DNA from: Parafrankia sp. EUN1f | GTDB lineage: Bacteria > Actinomycetota > Actinomycetes > Frankiales > Frankiaceae | DNA: 35,054 nucleotides | NCBI RefSeq assembly: GCF_000177675.1 | Contig: NZ_ADGX01000089.1 | Span: 1 to 35,054, forward strand | Direction: 5' to 3' | Shown: positions 17,332 through 24,501 of the stretch, piece by piece | Numbering within the stretch: position 1 is the stretch's first letter | Layout: every line of letters begins with the position of its first letter | Notes under the pieces: model-generated | What the model was told of the DNA's origin: nothing | Seen by the model: only the letters and a program-made list of their open reading frames with translations | The model's database searches: none | Translations under genes and position numbers: made by a program

Positions 17332-18193
17332 CTTCTTCGTTGAGTGATTCGGCAAGATGGCGTCGATATTCCTGGTCGGTGCCCGGATTCGGGCAGGCTG
17401 GACCGGCGGAGGATTCCACGAAATCCGGTGAACCGAGATCGCAGCCTCGGAAACCGTCGTTACTCGCGCAGGCGACGAGTCAAGGTTTCCTCAGGTGCCC
17501 TGGGTGAAGGGCTGGCCGAAGGTCGCCATCTGCAGCTGTACAAGATCTTCCGGAAAGATAGTCGCGAAGGATGTGGATGCGCAAGCCGGTTGTTGTCCGC
17601 TCGGGACAAGGTAATTGTTCCCGCTGTTCGCGGCGCATGCTCCCAGGATGGCGAACGAAAACACTGAGGGTAGCGTCCGGGCCTATCAGGTCGAGCGCCG
17701 CGTGGCCCCGGTGGTCCCGCGGCAGGGCCCTGACGACGGCCTACTGCTGTTCTGCTGAATGCCTGGCGAGGCTCGGGTCGGTCCGGATTCTAACGGCGTG
17801 TGATTGCGCCGGTTCTGGTGCGGTGGTGCGCGTGACAGGTTCCTGTGGCGGTTGTCACATCGATTTGTCGGGGCTCCTGGTGACCGCCCCGGGTGACGCC
17901 ACTGTCGGGAGCGCGCGGAGGGTGCTGTGTGCGGCGTTCCCTACCATGAGTCCGGGCCGGCGGTGCGGGTGGCTCGGAGAAATGATCCCAACGACTCCGA
18001 ATTCTCGTCAGAAGTCACCGACAAGCCTGGGTGGCGACCGTCGAGCTGAGGTGGGCGAAGAGCTCGATGCATTACGGATCGTCACCGTGGTGGGTGCTGT
18101 TCGGGGCGCGGTCGCGCGAAATTCTCGGGCCATATGCCCAGGTCGGAAGGCGTCATAAACTGTTTCCGGCGGTCCTTCGGAGAAAATCGTCCG

Positions 18194-18221
18194 CTACCTT
18201 CCGTGTTTGCTGTGAAGGTAG
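18194..18221. other. 8-bp stem-loop upstream of the ACP-GNAT gene
   Basis: CTACCTTC and GAAGGTAG pair around a 12-nt loop, about 140 bp before the start codon at 18361. It could be an operator or leader structure; no T-run follows. Confidence 0.3.
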
Positions 18222-18326
18222 TCGGTGTGGAGTGCACGCCCGGGTGTGGCACGGCACCTTGCTCGATCGCGACAATGTCGCTACTCTGCCCTCTGGCTGC
18301 TCCCGGGCAGTGTTGTAATTACCCTA

Positions 18327-18343
18327 GGCGCCGCCTGGGCGCC
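18327..18343 (+). promoter_or_regulatory. GC hairpin in the ACP-GNAT leader (candidate)
   Basis: GGCGCC (18327-18332) and GGCGCC (18338-18343) can pair across GCCTG, 17 nt before the ATG and just in front of the GGCGAGGG ribosome-site region. A stem there could limit translation initiation. Confidence 0.3.
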
Positions 18344-18360
18344 CCCAACTGGCGAGGGTC

Positions 18361-19206
18361 ATGCTAACGAAGGACGCATTCGAGGATCTGATCGTTCGAC
18401 GTATGAGGCTGCCCCGAGAGAAGGTGGGCGGCGACTCCGGTCTGACGACGGATCTTGGGCTGGACTCGTTTGGGCTGTTGGAGCTCGCCGCATCGATGGC
18501 GGAGCTCGGAGTCGTCCTGGACGAGCGGACATGGTTGGCGACGGAGACGGTCGGCGAGTTGTACGACCGGTACCGTGAGAGTGCCGAGAGTACTGCCTCT
18601 GTTGCCACCGTGCAGCCCATGGCAGACAGGTCCTCGCCCGCGGCGGACGAGTTGCTGCCGCCGGTGCTGGCAGGGCAGTTCTTCCGGCTGGCGCCGGTGC
18701 TGCCGCCGCTTGTTCCCTTCCTGTACGAGCTCGCCATCACCCCGGAGGTCGGCTTTCGCTGGCGCTACCGTGGCTCTGTTCCGTCCATCCAGCAGTTCGA
18801 GCAGGAGCTCTGGCAGGGGCTGCTCGTCCAGTTCGTGGCGGAGTCCATCAACACGAACCAGCCGGCCGGGCATCTGATCTGCTATAACCCCGACTTCAAC
18901 CTGGGGCATGCCTACGTCGGCGCCGCCATGGCCAGCTCCTACCTGGGCACGGGCATAGCGGCCGAGCCGGTTCGGCTGTTCATCGAGTATCTGTTCGACG
19001 TGTGGCCCTTCCGGAAGCTGTACCTGGAGATGCCTGAGTTCAACTACCAGCAGTTCGCCAGTGCGGGCGGCCGGGCGCTGCACGTCGAGGCGCGCTTTCG
19101 GGACCACGACTACTATCGTGGCCGACGCTGGGACCGACTCGTCCTCGCGGCCTATCGCTCAGACGAGCATGTTCCGACCGGACCGAATGGCCGCGGCTCC
19201 TTCTGA
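18361..19206 (+). CDS. Acyl carrier protein-GNAT acetyltransferase fusion
   Basis: A 281-residue two-domain protein. Residues 1-78 look like an acyl or peptidyl carrier: DLGLDSFGLLELAASM has the phosphopantetheine-attachment Ser at about 36 in the usual LGLDSxxxxEL setting. An Ala/Ser/Pro linker (about 80-100) follows. Residues about 115-270 resemble a RimJ/RimL-type GNAT: FRWRYRGSVPSIQQFEQEL, then AYVGAAMASSYLGTGIAAEPV (acetyl-CoA pyrophosphate-binding motif A, with the G-x-G/A pattern), VWPFRKLYLEMPEFN and AGGRALHVEARFRDHDYYRG near the end. A carrier joined to a GNAT suggests that an acyl or amino group is held on the arm while the GNAT transfers to or from it, as in natural-product tailoring; this is inference. 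ATG 18361 has GAGGG only 2-3 nt upstream, so initiation may be weak. No biosynthetic partners are adjacent. Confidence 0.75.
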   Translation: MLTKDAFEDLIVRRMRLPREKVGGDSGLTTDLGLDSFGLLELAASMAELGVVLDERTWLATETVGELYDRYRESAESTASVATVQPMADRSSPAADELLPPVLAGQFFRLAPVLPPLVPFLYELAITPEVGFRWRYRGSVPSIQQFEQELWQGLLVQFVAESINTNQPAGHLICYNPDFNLGHAYVGAAMASSYLGTGIAAEPVRLFIEYLFDVWPFRKLYLEMPEFNYQQFASAGGRALHVEARFRDHDYYRGRRWDRLVLAAYRSDEHVPTGPNGRGSF

Positions 19207-19254
19207 TCGAGCTCTTATCGAGCCTCGGGCTGCTGCTCCGGCCGTCGGCCGCGA

Positions 19255-20844
19255 TTACAGCGTGCAGGTCGGAGGGGCCGCACCCTGCGCGGCGGGGCTT
19301 GCTCCGGCGGGTGCGGGTGCGGGTGCGGTGGGTGGCGCCGTGCCTGCGGCTGCGCCTGCCACGGTGGGGGTGACCACGCCGGTGTACTCGGAGCCCAGGA
19401 TCAGGTGGATCCCGGTGATGGTCGGGTCGGCGCGGGCGATCGAGCCGGGTACCGCCGCCTGCACGGTCCAGGCAGCCTGTTGCTGGCCGGGGCCGTAGAG
19501 CACGCGGGGTGCCGTGTACTTCTTCGAGTCGGCGTTTCCCGCGCTGGTCGCCTGGAAACCCTGGCCCGCGAGCGCGGTCGTCGCCTTCGCCGCGAGGCCG
19601 GACGTTGTCGAGCCGTTGTACACCGAGACGGTGATCTGCTCCGGTGGGACCGTCACGGGCCCGGGTGTGGCTCCCGGGTCGGGCGTGCCGGCCGCCCCGG
19701 GAGCGGCCGTGTTGTCGAGGTCGACCCCGTCGACGTGGCCGCCCAGAGGTACGACGATCTTCGCGAGATCGGCCGGGTCGTAGAGCTGGACCGACCCATA
19801 GGGAGGCAGTGTTCCGTCCTCGGGGTTTCCGCCGTCGGCGAGGCCGGGTGAGCGCGTGGGCAGCGTTGTCACGTTCATCCCGCCCACCATGCCCTTCATG
19901 GACAGTGCCAGATCCAGGAGCTCGTCGAGACTGGTGTCGTCGTCGAGGGTCACCGCCCCGGTCGCCGCCCGCAGCAGCGCGGACGACTTGAGCGGGTTGG
20001 TGAGGACGTCACCGCTCATGGCCTTGTGGAACACGGCGCCGAGGAACTGCTGCTGGCGCTGGATCCGGGCGATGTCGCCGGCACGAAAACCGTGCCGTTG
20101 GCGGACGAACGCCAGTGCCTGATCGCCGTTGACATGCACTGTGCCCGGACCACCAACCCAGCCGCTCATCGAGTCCTTGGTGTTGGTGCTCGTCCGCGAG
20201 CGGCCGTTGTCGTCCTTGAAATGGTCCACGAAGTCCGAGGGCAGCACGCAGACGTCGACGCCTCCGATCGCGTCGGTGATCTTCTTGAAGCCGGCGAGGT
20301 CGACCGCCACATAGTGGTCGATCTGCATGCCGGTGAGGCTCTGGATCATGTTCACCAGCAGCTGGGGGCCACCGTCGTGCAGCGCCGAGTTGAACTTGCC
20401 CTTGTGCTGCCGATGTTTCTTGCCGGCGTTGTCGGTGTACGCGGGGATGATGACGAGGGTGTCACGTGGAAAGGAGATCATCGTGGTGGCGCCGTCGGCG
20501 GCGACATGCATCAGAATGGTGGTGTCCGAATGCTGGCCGGGCTCGTCACCGTATTCGCCGTTGGTGCCCGCTCGGCTGTCGTTGCCGACGAGAAGGTAGT
20601 TGGCCACGTCATGCTTCGTGGACTTGTCGTCACCGCCCAGGTCGAGCCCGAGACGCGTGACGTTGTGGTCCGAATAGACGGCGACGGACCAGCCACCCAC
20701 GCAGAACAGCAGCACGGTCACGGAGCACAGGGTCAGCAGCGCCAGACCGAGGTGCCCGGCGAGCCCACGCCCACCCTGCGACCGCCCGGGCCCCCCGCCC
20801 TCGTGCAGGCCCAGGTGCGAGGGAAGTCGCGTCCCGCCTGGCAT
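19255..20844 (-). CDS. LytR-CpsA-Psr family cell-wall glycopolymer ligase with LytR_C domain
   Basis: LCP enzymes transfer glycopolymers (teichoic acid, arabinogalactan or capsule) from a lipid carrier to peptidoglycan outside the membrane. 529 residues: a short cytoplasmic stretch, one transmembrane helix (about 33-55), then the LCP domain with LLVGNDSR (85-92), SDTTILMHV, SFPRDTLV (124-131), KFNSAL...GGP, DHYVAVDLAGF and RQRHGFRAGDIARIQRQQ (Arg residues that bind the pyrophosphate). A LytR_C domain (about 413-480, VSVYNGSTTSGLAAK) and a Pro/Ala-rich tail follow. ATG 20844 is preceded by AGGGGG with 6-nt spacing; the longer frame to 20979 is not supported. Single-gene unit. Which polymer it handles is unknown. 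Confidence 0.93.
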   Translation of the reverse strand: MPGGTRLPSHLGLHEGGGPGRSQGGRGLAGHLGLALLTLCSVTVLLFCVGGWSVAVYSDHNVTRLGLDLGGDDKSTKHDVANYLLVGNDSRAGTNGEYGDEPGQHSDTTILMHVAADGATTMISFPRDTLVIIPAYTDNAGKKHRQHKGKFNSALHDGGPQLLVNMIQSLTGMQIDHYVAVDLAGFKKITDAIGGVDVCVLPSDFVDHFKDDNGRSRTSTNTKDSMSGWVGGPGTVHVNGDQALAFVRQRHGFRAGDIARIQRQQQFLGAVFHKAMSGDVLTNPLKSSALLRAATGAVTLDDDTSLDELLDLALSMKGMVGGMNVTTLPTRSPGLADGGNPEDGTLPPYGSVQLYDPADLAKIVVPLGGHVDGVDLDNTAAPGAAGTPDPGATPGPVTVPPEQITVSVYNGSTTSGLAAKATTALAGQGFQATSAGNADSKKYTAPRVLYGPGQQQAAWTVQAAVPGSIARADPTITGIHLILGSEYTGVVTPTVAGAAAGTAPPTAPAPAPAGASPAAQGAAPPTCTL

Positions 20845-20990
20845 GGTATGCCCCCTGATATCACCGTCTGTCTGAATAATGCATGTGCCTGAATAGTGAC
20901 GATGGCAGCGTAATGTGCCGGATCGGCAGGGTAGCCGCGGGGTCCGGAACCAGACTGTGTGGCCTGGAGGCTCTGCCACCCGGCGGCCTC

Positions 20991-21031
20991 AGCGCGCGAA
21001 CCTCAGCGGGCGAACCTCGGCGCGGAACGTC
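20991..21031. repeat. 14-bp tandem repeat, about three units
   Basis: AGCGCGCGAACCTC, AGCGGGCGAACCTC and a shorter degenerate third copy lie head to tail immediately past the MFS gene stop (21030). Confidence 0.5.
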
Positions 21032-22451
21032 AGCGTGGAGCCGGCGTCACATCAGGGTCGAGGGCCGGAACGGTGCCCACCGGTGTGAGGCCGGCCGCGG
21101 CGGGGGAGCGTCGCGTGCTCAGGAGCACGGTGGCGGCGGCGAGCACGGCGAACGCGGCGGCGATCAGGTAGCTGACGGCGAAGGGGCCCGGTTCCAGCGC
21201 GTCCGCGACCACGGCGGAGAGCAGGCTGGTGCCGACGACACCGCCGATCTGGCCCGCGGTCTGCTGCAGCGAGGTGACCAGCCCGAAGCTTCCGTCCGCG
21301 ACGGCGTTGCTGGCGATGACGATCAGTGGCGGCTGCGCGTGCCCGAAAGCCAGACCGCTCACGATCAGCCCCACGATGACCAGCCACAGCAGGTCCGCGC
21401 GGGCGCCGAAGGCCAGGATGAGTAGCGCGACGACGTAGACGCAGCTGGCGAGGGCGGCCAGCAGCCGGGGCCCGAACTTCGTTCCGAGCCAGCTCGCGGA
21501 CGGAGCGGCCAGCGCGATCGACAGGGTGCGGCACATCGTCACGACCGAGGTGAGCGACACCGACAGCCCGAAAACGCCCTGCAACAGCAGCGGTGTCACC
21601 AGGAAGTTCCCCAGGTGCGCGGCGCAGAGCAGGAACGACGTCCCTCCGGCGGCACGGACGTCCCGGGCCGCCAGCAGCTCCAGCGGGACGACCGGCTCGG
21701 CGCTGCGTCGCTCGACCGCGACAAGCAGCCAGAACAGTCCCGGTGCCGCGGCCAGCAGCACGCAGACGATCGGCTTCGGCCCCCACGCCGCCGCCCGGTT
21801 CACCCCGAAGGTGAGCGTGAACACCGCCAGAGCGAGGACCACGGCACCCGCCTTGTCCAGCGCGGCCCGGCTCTCACCGTGATCCCGCGGCAGCACCCGG
21901 ATGGCCGCGACCAGCGGAACGATCGCGATGCCGGCCTGAAGGAAGAACACCGCACGCCAACCGATCGAATCGATGATCACGCCGCCGACGGCGAGGCCGG
22001 TGACCGACGCACCGGAGAGCACCCCGGAGGCCCAGGCCGACGGCCGCACCCGCTCCTGCGGCGGGAAGACGTTGAACAGCATCGCGAACGAAGCCGGAAT
22101 CGTCGCCGACCCGGCGAGCTGGGCCAGGATCCGGAACGTGATCAGGGACGTCGCGTCCCACGCCAGCCCGGTGGCGGCGGAGAAGACGACGGCGAACGCC
22201 GTGCCGGTGAGGAAGGTGCGGCGATGCCCGCGGATGTCGCCGATCCGGCCGAGGATCGGCATCGCCACCGCGAGGGCGAACAACGCTCCCGTGACCGACC
22301 AGGAGATCACCCCGACGCTGGAGTCGAGGTCCTCCGCGACGGTGCGCAGGGAGACGGTGAGCAGCGTCGCGGTGAAGGTGGTGGCGAACATCGCGGTGAG
22401 GCAGGTCAGCAGCACCCGCCGGCGCGCCGCCGGATCGCCCGCGGTCGGCAT
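21030..22451 (-). CDS. MFS drug exporter, DHA2 (EmrB/QacA-like) family
   Basis: A 473-residue inner-membrane proton-coupled exporter, with hydrophobic segments consistent with 14 helices. Motif A in loop 2-3 reads LGRIGDIRGHRR (matching GxLaDrxGrkx). Helix 5 has LSGASVTGLAVGGVI (antiporter motif C-like GxxxGPxxGG, without the Pro). The helix-1 region is FTATLLTVSLRTVAEDL. Such proteins usually export hydrophobic or cationic drugs or the cell's own products. ATG 22451 is supported by GGGGGGAG about 9 nt upstream; the 12-residue upstream extension is Pro/Ala-rich. A perfect 18-bp palindrome lies about 75 bp upstream, next to a TTGACG box, suggesting repression by a dimeric regulator. No regulator gene is adjacent, which is unusual for this family. 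Substrate unknown. Confidence 0.9.
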   Translation of the reverse strand: MPTAGDPAARRRVLLTCLTAMFATTFTATLLTVSLRTVAEDLDSSVGVISWSVTGALFALAVAMPILGRIGDIRGHRRTFLTGTAFAVVFSAATGLAWDATSLITFRILAQLAGSATIPASFAMLFNVFPPQERVRPSAWASGVLSGASVTGLAVGGVIIDSIGWRAVFFLQAGIAIVPLVAAIRVLPRDHGESRAALDKAGAVVLALAVFTLTFGVNRAAAWGPKPIVCVLLAAAPGLFWLLVAVERRSAEPVVPLELLAARDVRAAGGTSFLLCAAHLGNFLVTPLLLQGVFGLSVSLTSVVTMCRTLSIALAAPSASWLGTKFGPRLLAALASCVYVVALLILAFGARADLLWLVIVGLIVSGLAFGHAQPPLIVIASNAVADGSFGLVTSLQQTAGQIGGVVGTSLLSAVVADALEPGPFAVSYLIAAAFAVLAAATVLLSTRRSPAAAGLTPVGTVPALDPDVTPAPR

Positions 22452-22523
22452 CAGTGGTTGCTCCCCCCGCGCGGGCGCGGGCGGCACCGCCTTTGAAATC
22501 CTGCGCCCTGATTGTGCCCATAG

Positions 22524-22541
22524 GCAAGCGATGTCGCTTGC
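22524..22541 (-). promoter_or_regulatory. 18-bp palindromic operator upstream of the MFS exporter
   Basis: GCAAGCGA-TG-TCGCTTGC is a perfect 8+8 palindrome with a 2-bp centre. On the minus strand TTGACG (22546-22551) lies just upstream, so the palindrome sits where the -35/-10 spacer would be, the typical place for a TetR-type repressor site. No -10 box is obvious. Confidence 0.6.
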
Positions 22542-22739
22542 TGATCGTCAACGACGGTGCCGGGTGCGGCCCCGGGACCTGCGGCGGGAGCGTCCGCACC
22601 AGTGGCCGGACCGGTGGCGGGAATAGCGGTCGCCGTCCCCGGATGATGCGGCAGAAATCTCCCGGACTTCCGCTAGATTCGAGAACGGGTGAACCTGTGT
22701 CAGTGAAAGATGTCGGCTTGGTGACAGGACGGAAGATGC

Positions 22740-23240
22740 ATGCGGAAAACTCTGGTCGATTGGCGGCTCTCGGCTAAGATATTCACGGCCGCCGGGCTGG
22801 TCGCGGCATTCCTGACGGGCGTGATCGCGTGCGACAATCCCGTGCAGTCGCCTCCGTTCGCGACCTGTGAGCTGCTGACGGCGGAGGAAGTCACCCGGGC
22901 GGTCGGCGCGCAGTTCACCGAGGGCCAGCCCTTCCCCGGGGAAGGAGCCCCGGTGGTCATCGGCTGCCCTTATGGATCGCCCAAGGGCTGGGTGACGGTC
23001 TGGGCCACGCGCGAAAACGCCGACTCAGAATACCGGCATCTGCGCGGCCTCCCGTACCGTCAGCCGACCGAGGATGTTTCGGGGAGCGGGTACAAGGCAT
23101 TCACCTATACCAGTGGGGGGAACATCCAGGATTTCTACGCGGTCAAGGGAGGGGTGTACGTCAATGTCACCGTCGGTGCCGGAGCGGAGCCGGGAACGGC
23201 GCGCGCCCTGGGGGAAATCGCGGTCACCCGGATTTCCTGA
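22740..23240 (+). CDS. DUF3558-like lipoprotein
   Basis: A 166-residue exported protein. A basic start and hydrophobic helix (about 11-29) end in the lipobox VIAC, with Cys31 as the lipidation site, so it should be anchored to the outer face of the membrane. The mature part has CELLTAEEVTRAVGAQF (about 43-59), the hallmark opening of DUF3558-type actinobacterial lipoproteins, with a second Cys (IGCPYG) that may pair with the first. The rest alternates short strands (GWVTVWATRE, YKAFTYTSGG, GVYVNVTVGAG). Function of the family is unknown. ATG 22740 has a modest GGACGGAAG site upstream. It is divergent from the MFS exporter gene, sharing a 288-bp promoter region. Confidence 0.75.
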   Translation: MRKTLVDWRLSAKIFTAAGLVAAFLTGVIACDNPVQSPPFATCELLTAEEVTRAVGAQFTEGQPFPGEGAPVVIGCPYGSPKGWVTVWATRENADSEYRHLRGLPYRQPTEDVSGSGYKAFTYTSGGNIQDFYAVKGGVYVNVTVGAGAEPGTARALGEIAVTRIS

Positions 23241-23357
23241 GCAGGTTCGACCGGTCTGGGACCGCCCCACAGCTCGAGCTGGCGCTCGAAGCGTCGAGAA
23301 TGTTCGGCGTCCAGTGTGTGTAACGCCCCGAGTCTCGCGCTGCCGCGCTGCCGCTGG

Positions 23358-23380
23358 GCAAGAGCTGAGGATCGTGGTCG
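23358..23380 (+). repeat. Partial direct copy of the 23431 repeat arm
   Basis: GCAAGAGCTGAGGATCGTGGTCG matches 23430-23452 at most positions, in the same orientation (core TGAGGAT..TGGTCG). Confidence 0.5.
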
Positions 23381-23430
23381 CCAGCGAGGGTGTAGCGGAA
23401 TCCGAGCCTCGGACTTTGGCTGCTGCCGAG

Positions 23431-23480
23431 CAAGGGTTGAGGATTTTGGTCGTTCCGACAGCCAAAATCCTCAACCCTTG
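23431..23480. repeat. Perfect 19-bp inverted repeat, stable stem-loop
   Basis: The left arm (23431-23449, CAAGGGTTGAGGATTTTGG) and right arm (23462-23480) are perfectly complementary around a 12-nt spacer, which itself can form TCG-TTC-CGA. Both arms are AT-rich compared with the region. No T-run follows, and it lies 190 bp past the nearest stop. It looks more like a small palindromic repeat element than a normal terminator. Confidence 0.8.
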
Positions 23481-23742
23481 TGGATCGTCAAACGACTCTG
23501 CGCCTCTTTTGTCTCTCTTGAGACGAATTGCTGGGACGGCGCGAGGGCGCCGGATCCCTGGGCGGTGGCCAGACGGCGAGTGGACCCGGCCACCAGGCCG
23601 ATACCGAGGTGCTCGACCTGGAAGCGGATGAGGGGCGCCTTGATCAGGGGTGGCTGGTCGAAGTCGGTGTCACCGAGTCGACCTGCGTCAGACCTTCTAC
23701 ACGCTCGCCGCGACGATCTCAGCTCTTGCTCGGCGGCAGCTC

Positions 23743-23764
23743 GAAGCCCTGAGGATTTTCGTCC
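23743..23764 (+). repeat. Second partial direct copy of the repeat arm
   Basis: GAAGCCCTGAGGATTTTCGTCC shares the core CTGAGGATTTT with the arm at 23431. It ends about 20 bp before the GNAT start codon, so it could lie in that gene's promoter or leader. Confidence 0.45.
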
Positions 23765-23784
23765 GCCTGAATAGCATCGTCAGG

Positions 23785-24501
23785 GTGAACGTGCGCCGCA
23801 TCGAGGCCGCCGATGCCGAGCGGCTGCGCGAGGTACGCCTCGCCGCGCTCGCCGACGCACCCGACTCGTTCTGGCAGACCCTGGCCGGCGAACGCGCCAG
23901 GCCCTTCGCCGACTGGCAGGCACGCGCGGCCCGCAACGCCACCGGCGACGCGCACGCCACCTTCCTCCTTGAACGCGCCCCGGGTCTGCCTGAACGCGCC
24001 CCGGGTCTGCCTGAACGCGCCCCGGGTCTGCCTGAACGCGCCCCGGGTCTGCCTGAACGCGCCCCGGGTCTGCCTGAACGCGCCCCGGGTCTGCCTGAAC
24101 GCGCCCCGGGCCGGCCTGAAGGCGCCCCGGGGCCGCTCGTCGGCATGGTCGACGTGCACCGTCCGTCGCACGCACCGGAGTTCCGCGAGCTCGCCGCGAT
24201 GTGGGTGGCGCCGGCCGTGCGCGGCACCGAGGCGGCTGACCTGCTGCTCGGCGCCGCACTGGGGTGGGTGCGGGAGGTCGGCGCGGTCGGTGTGCGGCTG
24301 TGGGTGGTGCCGACGAACCCGGCCGCCGTCGGCGTGTACCTGCGCCACGGCTTCCGCCCTGTCGGCACGGTCGAGGAGGCCGTCCCGGACGAGGCCGGGA
24401 AGGTCTACCTGCCGATGCTGCTGGCGTTGGACGACGCCGCCGCCGCTGAACCGACGTTCCTCGAACGTGCGCAGGCACCCTGGACGGACGAGTCAGGCTA
24501 G
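23785..24501 (+). CDS. GNAT-family N-acetyltransferase with a heptapeptide minisatellite
   Basis: A 238-residue cytosolic acetyltransferase. The opening VRRIEAADAERLREVRLAAL...DSFWQTL fits the first strand and helices of GNAT. MWVAPAVRGTEAADLLLGAAL is motif A, which holds acetyl-CoA, followed by VRLWVVPTNPAAVGVYLRHGF (motif B), close to many actinobacterial GNATs of about 170 residues. Between the helical N-terminus and the strand LVGMVDVHR, eight 7-residue units (residues about 63-118) are inserted. GTG 23785 was chosen because conserved sequence begins there; GTG 23791 is possible, and an earlier start at 23650 would add repeat-derived sequence. The ribosome site is weak. Its last 9 bp overlap the convergent gene at 24493. 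Acceptor substrate unknown. Confidence 0.8.
   Translation: MNVRRIEAADAERLREVRLAALADAPDSFWQTLAGERARPFADWQARAARNATGDAHATFLLERAPGLPERAPGLPERAPGLPERAPGLPERAPGLPERAPGLPERAPGRPEGAPGPLVGMVDVHRPSHAPEFRELAAMWVAPAVRGTEAADLLLGAALGWVREVGAVGVRLWVVPTNPAAVGVYLRHGFRPVGTVEEAVPDEAGKVYLPMLLALDDAAAAEPTFLERAQAPWTDESG
23971..24138 (+). repeat. 21-bp coding minisatellite, eight units
   Basis: Six units encode ERAPGLP, nearly or fully identical at the DNA level (GAACGCGCCCCGGGTCTGCC plus one base). They are followed by one ERAPGRP and one degenerate EGAPGPL unit. The near identity implies recent expansion by slippage. Confidence 0.95.

Larger units (their letters stand above)
17332..18360. other. About 1 kb intergenic region, no convincing gene
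   Basis: An unusually long gap between divergent genes. Open frames exist (for example 17571-18158) but their translations are rich in Arg, Ser and Cys, with no domain-like pattern and no good ribosome site. Structures present are a hairpin with arms CTACCTTC (18194-18201) and GAAGGTAG (18214-18221), a near-palindrome GCGACAATGTCGC at about 18270, and a GGCGCC/GGCGCC hairpin just before the ACP-GNAT start. A small RNA or a complex promoter is possible. Confidence 0.45.
23241..23784. other. Intergenic region with repeats, no gene seen
   Basis: About 540 bp between the lipoprotein and the GNAT gene. Reading frames here are repeat-derived and show no domain. It holds the perfect 19-bp inverted repeat at 23431-23480 and direct partial copies of its arm at 23358-23380 and 23743-23764. 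Confidence 0.5.

Noticed and set aside
17571-18158. A 195-codon open frame in the long intergenic region
   Set aside because: Arg/Ser/Cys-rich translation, no recognisable pattern and no ribosome site, so I treated it as non-coding.
23431-23480. Inverted repeat as an intrinsic terminator of the lipoprotein gene
   Set aside because: It is 190 bp past the stop and lacks a T-run, and partial arm copies nearby point to a repeat element.
23971-24138. Tandem repeats considered as a CRISPR array
   Set aside because: The 21-bp units are contiguous with no spacers and stay in frame in a GNAT gene; no cas gene is present.
23719-24348. Long minus-strand frames opposite the GNAT gene, with an RPGARSG or AFRQTRG repeat
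   Set aside because: They are the antisense reading of the PERAPGL minisatellite and show no domain; the plus-strand GNAT frame has clear motifs.
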